From an uncultured Elusimicrobia bacterium (GTDB lineage: Bacteria > RUG730), in the NCBI GenBank assembly GCA_900321865.1, contig ONXP01000078.1:1-18918 (forward strand): a DNA stretch of 18,918 nt, given 5' to 3'. The notes below the pieces were generated by a model. That model saw only the letters and a program-made list of their open reading frames with translations. It did no database searches and was not told where the DNA came from. Of this stretch, positions 7,789-15,927 are shown one piece after another. Made by a program: the position numbers and the translations under genes. Each line of letters begins with the position of its first letter. Within the stretch, counting starts at the first letter, position 1.

Positions 7789-9354
7789 ATGAAAATTAAA
7801 AGGGCTTTAATCAGTGTATCTGATAAAAATAATTTAGATTTTTTTGTTAAAGAATTAGAAAATTTAGGGGTAGAAATAATTTCTACCGGTGGAACAAAAA
7901 AATATATCGAGAGTTTAGGCATAAAAAATATAGACATATCGGATTTTACAGGTTTCCCAGAAATTTTAGAAGGCAGGGTGAAAACTCTTCATCCTAGGGT
8001 TCATGGTGCAATCCTTTCAAAAAGGAATAGCCCTTTACATATTGAAGAAAACAAGAAACATAATATTCCATATATAGATATGGTTGTCGTGAATTTTTAT
8101 CCTTTTGATAAACTTTTGAAAAATAATTTTTATTCTGAAAAAGAAGCTTCTTTAGAGGAAATGATTGAAAATATAGACATTGGCGGGCCTAGCATGCTTC
8201 GCTCGAGCGCGAAAAACTATAAAGATGTTTTGGCTATTTGTGATCCAGCTGATTATTCTTTTATAATAGATGAGTTAAAGTCAAAAGGCGACATTTCTGA
8301 AGAAAAAAGATTATTTTTAGCATATAAAGTTTTTTCAAAAACGAGTAATTATGATAATTTAATTAGCTTATATTTAGAAAATAAAATTAGTAAAGAAAGA
8401 AATTCTTTGTCAAATTCTATTAATCTAAATTTAGAAAAAAAACTTCCTCTAAGGTACGGAGAAAATCCGCATCAAATGGCAGGATTTTATATTAATACTT
8501 TAGAAGAAAATCTTCCATGGGTGCAGCACGGAGGAAAAGAATTATCTTATAACAATCTTTTGGACATAGAAGCTAGCTATAATTTAGTCAATGGTATTCC
8601 GTCTTCTGCAGTATGCATAATAAAGCATAATAATCCATGCGGTGTCGGAGTTGATGAAAATTTAGCTCTGGCTTATAAAAAGGCTCTTTTGACCGATAAA
8701 GAAAGTGCTTTTGGTGGAATAGTTGGAGTTAATAAAATTGTAGAAAAGCCTTTGGCAGAAGAAATAATTAAAATTTTTACAGAATGCATTGTAGCACCTG
8801 GTTATACAGACGAAGCTATAAATATTTTAAAAACTAAAAAAAATTTAAGAATAATCGAAATTAAACCTATAAACAAAAAGAATTTTTTTAATGATGATTT
8901 AGAATACAAAAAAATATTTAACGGATTTTTGGTTCAAGAAAAAGATAAAATTTTTTCTAAAAAAAGAGAATGTAAAACTGTAGAAAAGCCAAATTCTTCT
9001 CAAATAAAAGATTTAGAGCTTGGCTGGATAATTTGTAAAGCAGTGAAATCTAATGCCATAGTTTTGGTAAAGGATGGAATTCTTTTAGGTGTTGGTGCTG
9101 GGCAGATGAGCAGGGTAGATTCTGTAAATATTGCCATTAAAAAAGCTATAAAAAGTGGATTTAATTTAGAAGGAGCAACTTTAGCATCAGATGCATTTTT
9201 CCCTTTTAAAGATTCTATAGAACTTTTAAATCAATATAAAATATCAGCTATCATTCAGCCTGGCGGATCTATTAGAGATGAAGAAGTGATAGATGCATGC
9301 AATGCATTTAATATAAGTATGATTTTTACAGGCGAAAGACATTTTAGACATTAA
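7789..9354 (+). CDS. purH: Bifunctional AICAR transformylase / IMP cyclohydrolase
   Basis: PurH performs the last two steps of purine synthesis: formyl transfer from 10-formyl-THF to AICAR, then ring closure to IMP. The 521-residue length is standard. Residues 1 to about 200 form the cyclohydrolase (MGS-like) domain, with the start KRALISVSDK, STGGTKKYI and the GRVKTLHPRVHGAIL block. The remainder is the transformylase, with RYGENPHQ, the catalytic KHNNPCG motif at Lys279-His280, SAFGGIVG and the C-terminal GGSIRDEEVIDACN and FTGERHFRH. TGAGG at 7779-7783 precedes the ATG by 5 nt. alaS follows after 33 nt. No other pur gene is in the window. Confidence 0.97.
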   Translation: MKIKRALISVSDKNNLDFFVKELENLGVEIISTGGTKKYIESLGIKNIDISDFTGFPEILEGRVKTLHPRVHGAILSKRNSPLHIEENKKHNIPYIDMVVVNFYPFDKLLKNNFYSEKEASLEEMIENIDIGGPSMLRSSAKNYKDVLAICDPADYSFIIDELKSKGDISEEKRLFLAYKVFSKTSNYDNLISLYLENKISKERNSLSNSINLNLEKKLPLRYGENPHQMAGFYINTLEENLPWVQHGGKELSYNNLLDIEASYNLVNGIPSSAVCIIKHNNPCGVGVDENLALAYKKALLTDKESAFGGIVGVNKIVEKPLAEEIIKIFTECIVAPGYTDEAINILKTKKNLRIIEIKPINKKNFFNDDLEYKKIFNGFLVQEKDKIFSKKRECKTVEKPNSSQIKDLELGWIICKAVKSNAIVLVKDGILLGVGAGQMSRVDSVNIAIKKAIKSGFNLEGATLASDAFFPFKDSIELLNQYKISAIIQPGGSIRDEEVIDACNAFNISMIFTGERHFRH

Positions 9355-9387
9355 TTATTATTTAATTTTTTGGAGAATTTTATTTAT

Positions 9388-12078
9388 ATGACACATTTTG
9401 AGATGAGAAAAGCATTTTTAGATTTTTTTCAAAGCAAAGGGCATATCATAGAGAAAAGTGATTCCCTTATTCCTTCTAACGATCCATCGCTTTTATTTAC
9501 AAGTGCTGGGATGGTTCCTTTTAAAGATTTTTTTTTAGGAAAGATAAAAACTGACAAAAAAAGAAGAACTTCTATCCAAAAATGTGTTAGAACGAATGAT
9601 ATAGAAAATATTGGAATAACCTCAAGGCATTTATCTTTTTTTGAAATGCTAGGAAATTTTTCTTTCGGAGATTATTTTAAAAAAGAAGCGATTTTTTGGG
9701 CCTTTGAATTTTTAACCGAAGTTTTAAAATTAGATAAATCAAGGCTTTATATTACGATTTATAAAGATGACGATGAAGCTTTTAAAATTTGGGAAGGCAT
9801 AGTTGTAAAAAATCGGATTATAAGGCTAGGTGAGGATAGTAATTTTTGGAGTATTGGTAAGGTGGGGCCTTGCGGACCTTGCAGTGAAATTTTATACGAT
9901 AGAGGGGAAGAATTTGGTTGCAAGAAGGCAACTTGTGCTCCTGGTTGTGATTGCGATAGATATTTGGAAATCTGGAACCTTGTTTTTACTCAATTTGAGA
10001 GAAACGAAAATAATAATTTATTGCCTCTAAAACAAAAAAATATTGATACAGGTATGGGACTAGAAAGGATTTTAAGTGTTTTGCAAAGTGCAGAATCAGT
10101 CTTTGAAACAGATGTTTTTAAGCCGATTTTTGATAAAATTTTAGCAATTTTGAATAAAAAAAATATAGATAAAAAAGCTTTGAGAATAATTTCCGATCAT
10201 ATGCGAAGCAGTGTCTTTATGATTTCTGATGGAGTTTTGCCAGAAAATGAAGGCAGGGGCTATGTACTAAAAAGATTAATAAGGCGAGCTATCATGTTTG
10301 GGAATAAATGTGGGCTTTATAATTTTTGTGCTACTGTTGCAGAAAAAATAATAGAAATTATGTCAGTTTCATACGAAGATTTATCAAAAAATAAAAATTT
10401 AATCATAAATACTTTAGCTAGTGAGGAAACAAAGTTTGCAAATACTATTTCTAATGCAGAGAAAATTTTTTATGAAATTTGTAATAAAACAAAAGAGAAA
10501 AATTTGGACAAAATTTCTGGAGAAGATACTTTTTTACTTTTTGATACTTTTGGGTTGCCGGTGGATATCATCGAGGAACTAGCGAAAGAAAATAATTTAA
10601 AGATAGATTATGAAACATATAAAATAGAAATGCAAAAGCAAAAAGAAAAATCCAGAAATTTTACAGAAGGTTGGCATAAAGAAGAAGACTTTGTAAATAA
10701 ATTAGATTTAGAAATTTTTAACGAGAAACAAAATTTTCGTGGTTATGTTGACCTAGAAATAAAAACAGAAGTTTTGCAAATTTTTAAAATTGAAAACGAT
10801 AAAATATCTTTTTTTGAAAATAATGAGCGTATAGATAAAACTAGTGGAGAGCTGGGAATTATTTTAAAAGAAACTCCGTTTTTTACAGAGTCTGGTGGTC
10901 AAAAAAGCGATATTGGAACAATAGAAATTTTAAATAATGACGAAAAAGTAATATTTTCTGTTGAAAAAAGTAAAAAATATTCTCTGGGTTCAGAAAAAAA
11001 ATATAAAGACAATTGGGCTATTCATTTTGGCAAAATTGTAGAAGGAAAATTGGTTTTTGAAAATAAAAATAATTTTTTTTGCACTGCAAAGGTCGATCAA
11101 AATTATAGAAATTCTATTAAAAAAAATCATACAGCCGTCCATTTGCTTCAGGCAACTTTGCGAAAATATTTAGGAAATAATGTTTCCCAAAAAGGATCTG
11201 AGGTTAGGCGGGATGGTTTTAGGTTTGATTTTAATTTTACATCCCCGGTTTCAAAAACTTCTTTGGAAAAAATAGAAGAAGAAATAAATAAAATAATTTT
11301 ATACAATTATCCGGTTGAGACCTTAGAGCTAGGTATTGATGATGCCAAAAAAACTGGAGCTTTGTCATTTTTTAACGATAAATATGGAGAAATTGTTAGA
11401 GTTGTGAGTATTGGCGAGATCAGTAAAGAATTTTGTGCTGGGACACATGTAAAAAATACTAGTGAAATTGGGATTTTTAAAATTTTATCAGAATCTGGTA
11501 TTTCTAGTGGCATCAGGCGAATAGAGGGAACGACTGGAATTTTTGCCTATAAAATGCTTTGTGATTTTACAAATAAATTGCAAGGTGTAAAAGCTCTGCT
11601 TAAAAATAATAATGACAATATTTTAGAGCAGATTGAAAATACTTTGAAGCAAAATAAATTTTATGAAGCTGAAATACATAATCTAAAATCTAAAATTTTA
11701 AAATCTAATTTGGAAAAAGATTTAGATTTGTTGAATGTTGAAAATGAAAATAAAATTGTATTTTTGGTTAAAAAATTTGAAAAAATTAATACAAAAATAA
11801 TCTTAGATGTCATAGATGATTTAAAAACTAAAATAAAAGAAAAAGATTTTTTGTTTTGTTTTTTTGTGAAAAATCAAGAAAAATTGAATTTTTTAATTTT
11901 GACAAATGCTAATTTTAAAGATAAAAATTTGTTTTCTGCAAAAGATTTATTAATTAAACTAAAAGAAAAATTTAATTTTTCTGGCGGTGGGAAAGAAAAT
12001 TTGGTTCAGGGAAATGCGATACCTAATTTAAATTTAGACGAATTTTCAAATTTTATAAAATCTTATTTAAAACTATAG
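9388..12078 (+). CDS. alaS: Alanyl-tRNA synthetase
   Basis: AlaS charges tRNA-Ala and hydrolyses misacylated Ser/Gly-tRNA. I start at ATG 9388 (896 residues). The upstream in-frame TTG at 9370 is part of the SD TTGGAG (9370-9375), and ATG 9388 gives the usual opening with F.MRKAFLDFFQSKGH. The class II aminoacylation domain shows TSAGMVPFKD, the GPCGPCSE block (160-167) and motif 3 DTGMGLER (220-227). The editing domain has its zinc ligands in HTAVHLL (His581, His585) and CAGTH (Cys683, His687). A coiled-coil region (about 720-790) and a C-Ala domain ending near SGGGKENLVQG complete it. The 12-nt SD spacing is long, so ATG 9403 is a less likely alternative. alaS ends the + strand run and faces the NERD gene. 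Confidence 0.97.
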   Translation: MTHFEMRKAFLDFFQSKGHIIEKSDSLIPSNDPSLLFTSAGMVPFKDFFLGKIKTDKKRRTSIQKCVRTNDIENIGITSRHLSFFEMLGNFSFGDYFKKEAIFWAFEFLTEVLKLDKSRLYITIYKDDDEAFKIWEGIVVKNRIIRLGEDSNFWSIGKVGPCGPCSEILYDRGEEFGCKKATCAPGCDCDRYLEIWNLVFTQFERNENNNLLPLKQKNIDTGMGLERILSVLQSAESVFETDVFKPIFDKILAILNKKNIDKKALRIISDHMRSSVFMISDGVLPENEGRGYVLKRLIRRAIMFGNKCGLYNFCATVAEKIIEIMSVSYEDLSKNKNLIINTLASEETKFANTISNAEKIFYEICNKTKEKNLDKISGEDTFLLFDTFGLPVDIIEELAKENNLKIDYETYKIEMQKQKEKSRNFTEGWHKEEDFVNKLDLEIFNEKQNFRGYVDLEIKTEVLQIFKIENDKISFFENNERIDKTSGELGIILKETPFFTESGGQKSDIGTIEILNNDEKVIFSVEKSKKYSLGSEKKYKDNWAIHFGKIVEGKLVFENKNNFFCTAKVDQNYRNSIKKNHTAVHLLQATLRKYLGNNVSQKGSEVRRDGFRFDFNFTSPVSKTSLEKIEEEINKIILYNYPVETLELGIDDAKKTGALSFFNDKYGEIVRVVSIGEISKEFCAGTHVKNTSEIGIFKILSESGISSGIRRIEGTTGIFAYKMLCDFTNKLQGVKALLKNNNDNILEQIENTLKQNKFYEAEIHNLKSKILKSNLEKDLDLLNVENENKIVFLVKKFEKINTKIILDVIDDLKTKIKEKDFLFCFFVKNQEKLNFLILTNANFKDKNLFSAKDLLIKLKEKFNFSGGGKENLVQGNAIPNLNLDEFSNFIKSYLKL

Positions 12079-12120
12079 ATTTTTTAGAGATAAGATTTAA
12101 ATAGAAATATTTTTAATTTT

Positions 12121-12894
12121 CTAACTTTTCGAACTGAAAAGAATTTTTTTTGGCAAGGTAAAATGGCATCTGGGATAATTTGAGCATCCTAAAAAAATTC
12201 CATATTTTCCTTTTCTTTCTATAAGATAACCTTTACACTTAGGACAAATATTATTTTTTATGTTTTCATATTCTTTTTCTTTTTTTTGATAAATTTTAGA
12301 AATATGTTTTATTGTTTCTTCTTGGGTAGCTGGGTATTTTTGTAATTTTTCAAAAATATTATTTACTTGAGTGCCTAAAAGGCGGATTGTAGTAAAACTT
12401 TTTATATAGTTTTTTAAGTCAGACATATTTATTACTATGTCTTTAAAGTCTGACTTTATGTCTGCAAAATCTGAAAATACAACTATTGGAATAAAAATAG
12501 ATTCTTTTAGATTAAGAAAATTTTTTAATGCGAGACAATGACTTTTATTTTGTTTAATAGGATTATAAAACTTGTATTTTATTCCGTAGACATTTTTTGT
12601 CCAATACTTTTGATTGTCATATCCGTAAATCCAGCCTTTAATATTTTTCGTTTCAATCACAAATATTCCAAATTTTGAGATTACAATATGGTCGATTTGT
12701 GAAGAAAAATTTTCATTTTTGATAATTAGATTGTTTAATATTTTATATTCTTTTGGAAGACTGTTTAAAATCCTGGCAACATAGGTTTCGCCAATTTTCC
12801 CTCGAACTTTTGGATCAGAAAAATAAATTCCTAGTCGAATTAATGGAATTAAGAAAAGAAATAATATTATTCCAAAACTTATTAAAAATATCAT
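12121..12894 (-). CDS. Membrane-anchored NERD nuclease-related protein with topoisomerase-type zinc finger
   Basis: The 257-residue protein has an N-terminal membrane segment (about 1-24). A NERD domain follows (about 30-130): GKIGETYVARIL contains Glu36, and QIDHIVISKFGIFVIETKNIKGWIYG holds Asp68 and the Glu81-x-Lys83 pair of the PD-(D/E)xK-like fold. The C-terminus has a C4 zinc finger of the bacterial topoisomerase I type (Cys217, Cys220, Cys237, Cys243), with LGCSNYPRCHFT characteristic of that family. NERD plus this zinc finger is a recurring architecture whose role is unproven; nuclease or DNA/RNA-end binding activity at the membrane is inferred only. It starts 3 nt after the stop of the upstream small gene and has no clear SD, suggesting cotranscription and coupled translation. 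Confidence 0.85.
   Translation of the reverse strand: MIFLISFGIILFLFLIPLIRLGIYFSDPKVRGKIGETYVARILNSLPKEYKILNNLIIKNENFSSQIDHIVISKFGIFVIETKNIKGWIYGYDNQKYWTKNVYGIKYKFYNPIKQNKSHCLALKNFLNLKESIFIPIVVFSDFADIKSDFKDIVINMSDLKNYIKSFTTIRLLGTQVNNIFEKLQKYPATQEETIKHISKIYQKKEKEYENIKNNICPKCKGYLIERKGKYGIFLGCSNYPRCHFTLPKKILFSSKS
12125..12151 (+). terminator. Possible intrinsic terminator behind alaS
   Basis: A perfect 6-bp inverted repeat (CTTTTC / GAAAAG, 12125-12130 and 12136-12141) with a 5-nt loop is followed by AA and eight T's (12144-12151). The orientation suits termination of alaS transcription, inside the last codons of the convergent NERD gene. The stem has only two G-C pairs, so it would be weak. 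In such AT-rich DNA it could arise by chance. Confidence 0.4.
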
Positions 12895-12897
12895 TTT

Positions 12898-13302
12898 TTA
12901 AACAAAATTATTCTCAGATTGTGAAAAAAGAGCGTTTATAGCTTTTCGAATTGCTTTTTTTATATCATCGGCCTCTGTATCACCACATCCTTCTGCAGTT
13001 ATAGAAGCGACTAATTCTTTTGATTTTGCAGTAATGAATTGTATCGTTGTTTCGGTTGCATATCCAAAACCAAAACTTCTTTTTCCGCTTTCTCCATAGT
13101 TTACGATTAAAGTCTTTTCTATAAGAAAATCGTCTATTTTATCCAAAACAATAAATCCTTTTTTTGTTAAATATCCAGAAATTATATCACGAGGATTTAC
13201 ACTTTTAATTTCAGAATGACCATTAATATTGCTACTATGTCCTGATGTAAGAGTTTGAGTTTGATTTATTACAATTGAATTACAAAGGGCCTCTTTAAAC
13301 AA
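12898..13302 (-). CDS. Small probable lipoprotein; 5' end unresolved, possibly frameshifted
   Basis: The open frame gives 134 residues from a TTG at 13302 without an SD or a signal peptide. The first half is polar (TQTLTSGHSSNINGHSE), like the region after a lipoprotein anchor. The end, GDTEADDIKKAIRKAI, loosely resembles the tail of DUF4136-like lipoproteins; I do not recognise the family with certainty. Just upstream, in other frames, lies a sequence that would encode a lipoprotein signal peptide ending in FMSC (see 13288-13360). Restoring one continuous gene requires two +1 corrections, one in a run of seven A's after the ATG at 13360 and one near 13285-13298. The gene is therefore either decaying, affected by homopolymer sequencing errors, or expressed by slippage. 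The NERD gene follows after 3 nt, and hydG ends 73 nt upstream. Confidence 0.5.
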   Translation of the reverse strand: MFKEALCNSIVINQTQTLTSGHSSNINGHSEIKSVNPRDIISGYLTKKGFIVLDKIDDFLIEKTLIVNYGESGKRSFGFGYATETTIQFITAKSKELVASITAEGCGDTEADDIKKAIRKAINALFSQSENNFV

Positions 13303-13360
13303 CTCATAAAATAGATTGTAAAAAGAATAATAATTAAACTATGAATTATTTTTTTCTCAT
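13288..13360 (-). other. Out-of-frame lipoprotein signal peptide remnant
   Basis: On the - strand an ATG at 13360 is followed by AGA and seven A's, then TAA. Read with one extra A, it encodes MRKKIIHSLIIILF and then TIYFMSC: a basic n-region, a hydrophobic core and a lipobox-like FMSC with Cys at 13301-13299. This frame then stops after about ten codons, whereas the small gene at 12898-13302 continues in the next frame. The pattern is what one expects of the 5' end of that gene split by two single-base deletions. It is inference, as both shifts fall in or near homopolymers. Confidence 0.5.
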
Positions 13361-13375
13361 GATTTTATAAATTTA

Positions 13376-14761
13376 CTATAAAAATATGTCTCTTTCGCCA
13401 TTTTCTAGCCTTGAAAAAATATTTTCTAAAAGAATTTTTTCATCTTTTCCCAAGGAGTTTATCTCATTATTTAATAAATTATTGCCTTTTTCTAATAGAT
13501 TTTTATCTCCAAATTCCAATAAATATTCTTTTAAAGTAATTAGAGAATTTAGGTGGCAATTATATTTTATATTTCCAGGTTTGGCTAAATTCATAAACGT
13601 TTTTCCAGTTCTAGATTTTCTATAGCATGCGGTGCAAAAACTAGGTATATAACCACTTTCAATAATACTTTCTAAAACTTCTTTTAAAGATCTAGAATCG
13701 CTCAAAATAAATTGATTGTTTTCATTTTTTTTATCATATCCGCCAGGTTCTACACTGGAGGCTGCACTCATTTGTGATATTCCTAAGTTTAATAAAAAAT
13801 TTCGCATATTTTCAGTTTCTCTGGTAGAAAGAATTAATCCGGTATAAGGCACAGCAATCCTAAGAGTTGCAACTATTTTTTTAAAATCTTTATCGCTCAC
13901 AAAATGATAAAAATTTTTATCATTTTCAAAATTTACTCCAAATGATGGCTCGAGGCGTGGCACAGAAATAGTGTGAGGACCTATTCCATAAATATTTTGA
14001 AGTGCCTCTATGTGCATAAAAAGTGCAAGGATTTCAAACTTGTAATCATAAAGTCCAAGAAGTGCACCCATCCCTACATCGTCAATCCCAGCCAAAAAAG
14101 CATTGTCTATAGCTGAAATTCTTTTATCAGGATCTTTTTTAGATCCCAATGTATGCAAGGCTTTATAAGTTTTTTCATGATATGTTTCTTGAAAAATTTG
14201 ATATGTCCCTATATTTGCATTTTTTAATTCTTTAAATTCGCCAATTGTAAGAGGTGCAACATTTATATTAACCCTTCTGATATTATTATTTTTATATCTG
14301 GCATCATAGACAGCTTTTATACATTCTAAATAATAATCTATAGGTTTTTTATCTAAAATATTAGATTCGCCGGAAACTAATAAAATTCGTTTTTGTCCAG
14401 TTTTTAGCAAAATCTCAGTTTGAGTTTTTACCTCGTCATAAGACAGAGCTTTTCTTTTTAGAGATTTATTATTGACCTGAAATGAGCAATATAAACAATT
14501 ATTAGTGCAAATATTGCTGGTATAAAGTGGGGCAAAAAGAACGATCCTTTTTCCATAGATTTCTTTTTTTACAAAGGATGCAACCTTAAAAATCTTTTCT
14601 AAATCTTTTTCATCTTCAACATTTAATAAAAATGCAAGTTCTTCTATATTTAAACCTTTTAATTCTTTAGCTTTCTCTAAAATTTCATCAATAGAAAAAG
14701 ATTTGGAATTTTGTGTTTTTTCTAAGATATTTTGTATTTTATTTTCATCTATGTATTTCAT
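13376..14761 (-). CDS. hydG: [FeFe]-hydrogenase H-cluster maturase HydG (radical SAM tyrosine lyase)
   Basis: HydG cleaves tyrosine to p-cresol and builds the Fe(CO)2(CN) units of the hydrogenase H-cluster. The 461-residue product has the radical SAM CxxxCxxC motif at Cys85, Cys89 and Cys92, after the typical YGKRIVLFAPLY lead-in. The C-terminal CX2CX22C motif (Cys376, Cys379, Cys402 in SFCTACYRKSRTGKTFMNLAKPG) binds the second, dangler-iron cluster. This second motif separates HydG from ThiH, CofG and other tyrosine lyases. The stop codon is followed after 73 nt by the small lipoprotein-like gene. It starts 4 nt after panB, and its SD-like AGG overlaps the final codons of panB. hydE, hydF and the hydrogenase itself are not in this window. 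Confidence 0.95.
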   Translation of the reverse strand: MKYIDENKIQNILEKTQNSKSFSIDEILEKAKELKGLNIEELAFLLNVEDEKDLEKIFKVASFVKKEIYGKRIVLFAPLYTSNICTNNCLYCSFQVNNKSLKRKALSYDEVKTQTEILLKTGQKRILLVSGESNILDKKPIDYYLECIKAVYDARYKNNNIRRVNINVAPLTIGEFKELKNANIGTYQIFQETYHEKTYKALHTLGSKKDPDKRISAIDNAFLAGIDDVGMGALLGLYDYKFEILALFMHIEALQNIYGIGPHTISVPRLEPSFGVNFENDKNFYHFVSDKDFKKIVATLRIAVPYTGLILSTRETENMRNFLLNLGISQMSAASSVEPGGYDKKNENNQFILSDSRSLKEVLESIIESGYIPSFCTACYRKSRTGKTFMNLAKPGNIKYNCHLNSLITLKEYLLEFGDKNLLEKGNNLLNNEINSLGKDEKILLENIFSRLENGERDIFL

Positions 14762-14765
14762 TTAT

Positions 14766-15566
14766 TTACCTAATTATATTATTAATATCAGGAAACAAAT
14801 GATTTTTTACATCTTTGTTGTATTTTTTGAAAACATTTTTTATTTCTTTTCCAATATTTTTATAAACTTTTACGAATTTTTTAGGTTTTTTGTCAAAATT
14901 TAGACCTAAAATGTCATTTACAACTAAAATTTGGCCATCGGTATATCTCCCAGCACCTATACCAATTGTCGGAATTTTTACTTTTTCAGTGATTTCTTTT
15001 GCCAAAATTTCCGGAATGCATTCTAAAGTTATAGCAAAAACCCCAGATTTTTCTAGTAGCAATGCATCTTTTATTATTTTTTCTTTATCTTTTTCTGTTA
15101 TTCCTTGAATACAGTATTTCCCTAATTTATTTATACTTTGTGGCATAAGACCCAGATGTCCCATGACTGGAATTCCAGCACTAATTATGGCTGTTATTTT
15201 GTCTAAAACTTCTTCGCCACCTTCTATTTTTACAGCATTAGAGTAGCCATATTTTATTATTTTGCCAGCATTTTCTATAGCTTTTTCCTTTGAGACTTGA
15301 TACGACATAAATGGCATATCACTGACTATAAAACTGGTTTTATTATGAGATGCAACTATTTTTGAATGATAAATTATATCTTCTACTTCGACTTTTATGG
15401 TAGTATCATATCCTAAGATTACATTTCCAACAGAATCCCCTATCAAAATTATATCTATTCCAGCTTCGTCCATAGCCACAGCATTAAAATATGAATAGCA
15501 TGTCAAGGCTGATATAGGGCTAATACCTTTCATATTTTTTATATCTAAAACAGTTTTTCTTTTCAT
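14766..15566 (-). CDS. panB: 3-methyl-2-oxobutanoate hydroxymethyltransferase
   Basis: PanB adds a hydroxymethyl group from 5,10-methylene-THF to ketoisovalerate, giving ketopantoate, the first committed step of pantothenate synthesis. The 266-residue length is normal for this TIM-barrel decamer. Conserved metal and substrate residues are present: Asp44 in IGDSVGNVILGYDTT, Asp83 in VSDMPFMSY, Glu115 in VKIEGG, Glu182 in TLECIP, and the blocks MGHLGLMPQS and GIGAG. ATG at 15566 has AAGGA (15576-15572) 5 nt upstream, and a sigma70-type promoter lies further upstream. It heads the - strand run and is followed after 4 nt by hydG. panD is encoded in the opposite run at 3859. Confidence 0.97.
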   Translation of the reverse strand: MKRKTVLDIKNMKGISPISALTCYSYFNAVAMDEAGIDIILIGDSVGNVILGYDTTIKVEVEDIIYHSKIVASHNKTSFIVSDMPFMSYQVSKEKAIENAGKIIKYGYSNAVKIEGGEEVLDKITAIISAGIPVMGHLGLMPQSINKLGKYCIQGITEKDKEKIIKDALLLEKSGVFAITLECIPEILAKEITEKVKIPTIGIGAGRYTDGQILVVNDILGLNFDKKPKKFVKVYKNIGKEIKNVFKKYNKDVKNHLFPDINNIIR

Positions 15567-15609
15567 AAAAATCCTTTTTAATAGATAGATAAGTCAAAAA
15601 ATTTCATAC

Positions 15610-15638
15610 ATTATATATTTTTCACTTTAATTTTACAA
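15610..15638 (-). promoter_or_regulatory. Probable sigma70-type promoter of panB-hydG
   Basis: On the - strand TTGTAA (15638-15633) and TATAAT (15615-15610) are separated by exactly 17 nt. This gives a 5' leader of about 37 nt before the panB ATG. The -10 is a perfect consensus, and the -35 keeps TTG. AT-rich background makes chance matches possible, but spacing and position fit. Confidence 0.65.
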
Positions 15639-15660
15639 TAAACTAAAAATATAAAAATAT

Positions 15661-15689
15661 TTGACAAAAAAATTTAATTTTATTATTAT
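15661..15689 (+). promoter_or_regulatory. Probable sigma70-type promoter of the ytxG/ytxH-tRNA unit
   Basis: A perfect -35 TTGACA (15661-15666) is separated by 17 nt from TATTAT (15684-15689). The predicted start of transcription would lie about 10 nt before the SD AGGA at 15705-15708. It is divergent from the panB promoter, with the two -35 boxes 22 nt apart. No other promoter is evident before the three tRNA genes, so it may also drive them. Confidence 0.7.
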
Positions 15690-15714
15690 AAAAAAATATT
15701 TTTTAGGATGTCTT

Positions 15715-15927
15715 ATGAATCTTGCTATTTTGATATGTATGTCAGTTTTGACATTGGTTATAGTGATATTTTTTATATATCTGATTTTAATTTTATCTGA
15801 TATTAGATATTTATTAAAAGATACTATAAAAAAGGTAGAAAAGTTTAATAGTTTTTTATCTATAATTTTTAAAATATCAGATGCGGTAAAAATTTTTATG
15901 AAGAAGGAAAAGTCTAGTGTCAAATAG
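15715..15927 (+). CDS. Small membrane protein, DUF948/YtxG-like
   Basis: This 70-residue protein has one N-terminal membrane segment (about 2-25). An amphipathic helix follows (SDIRYLLKDTIKKVEKFNSFL), then a short helix and a basic tail (MKKEKSSVK). That layout, in front of a YtxH-like gene, matches the DUF948/YtxG-type proteins. I place the start at ATG 15715 (SD AGGA at 15705-15708, 6-nt spacing). An in-frame TTG at 15661 coincides with the -35 box of the predicted promoter and is therefore unlikely to be translated. The 3' end overlaps the next gene by 11 nt. In Gram-positive bacteria such pairs are linked to general or envelope stress; the role in this diderm is unknown. Confidence 0.72.
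   Translation: MNLAILICMSVLTLVIVIFFIYLILILSDIRYLLKDTIKKVEKFNSFLSIIFKISDAVKIFMKKEKSSVK

Noticed and set aside
9370-9387. TTG at 9370 as the start of alaS (902 residues)
   Set aside because: The TTG is part of the SD TTGGAG, and the extra residues have no counterpart at the usual AlaS N-terminus.
11307-11513. Antisense open frames inside alaS, bamA, bioA, panB and the tRNA region as extra genes
   Set aside because: They lie wholly within strongly supported genes or tRNAs, lack an SD, and have no recognisable domains. They are by-products of AT-rich coding sequence.
13376-14761. ThiH, CofG or another tyrosine-cleaving radical SAM enzyme instead of HydG
   Set aside because: The exact CX2CX22C C-terminal motif with CTACYRKSRTG is specific to HydG.
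15661-15714. TTG at 15661 as the start of the DUF948-like gene
   Set aside because: It coincides with a perfect -35 box TTGACA whose -10 follows 17 nt later. ATG 15715 has its own SD.
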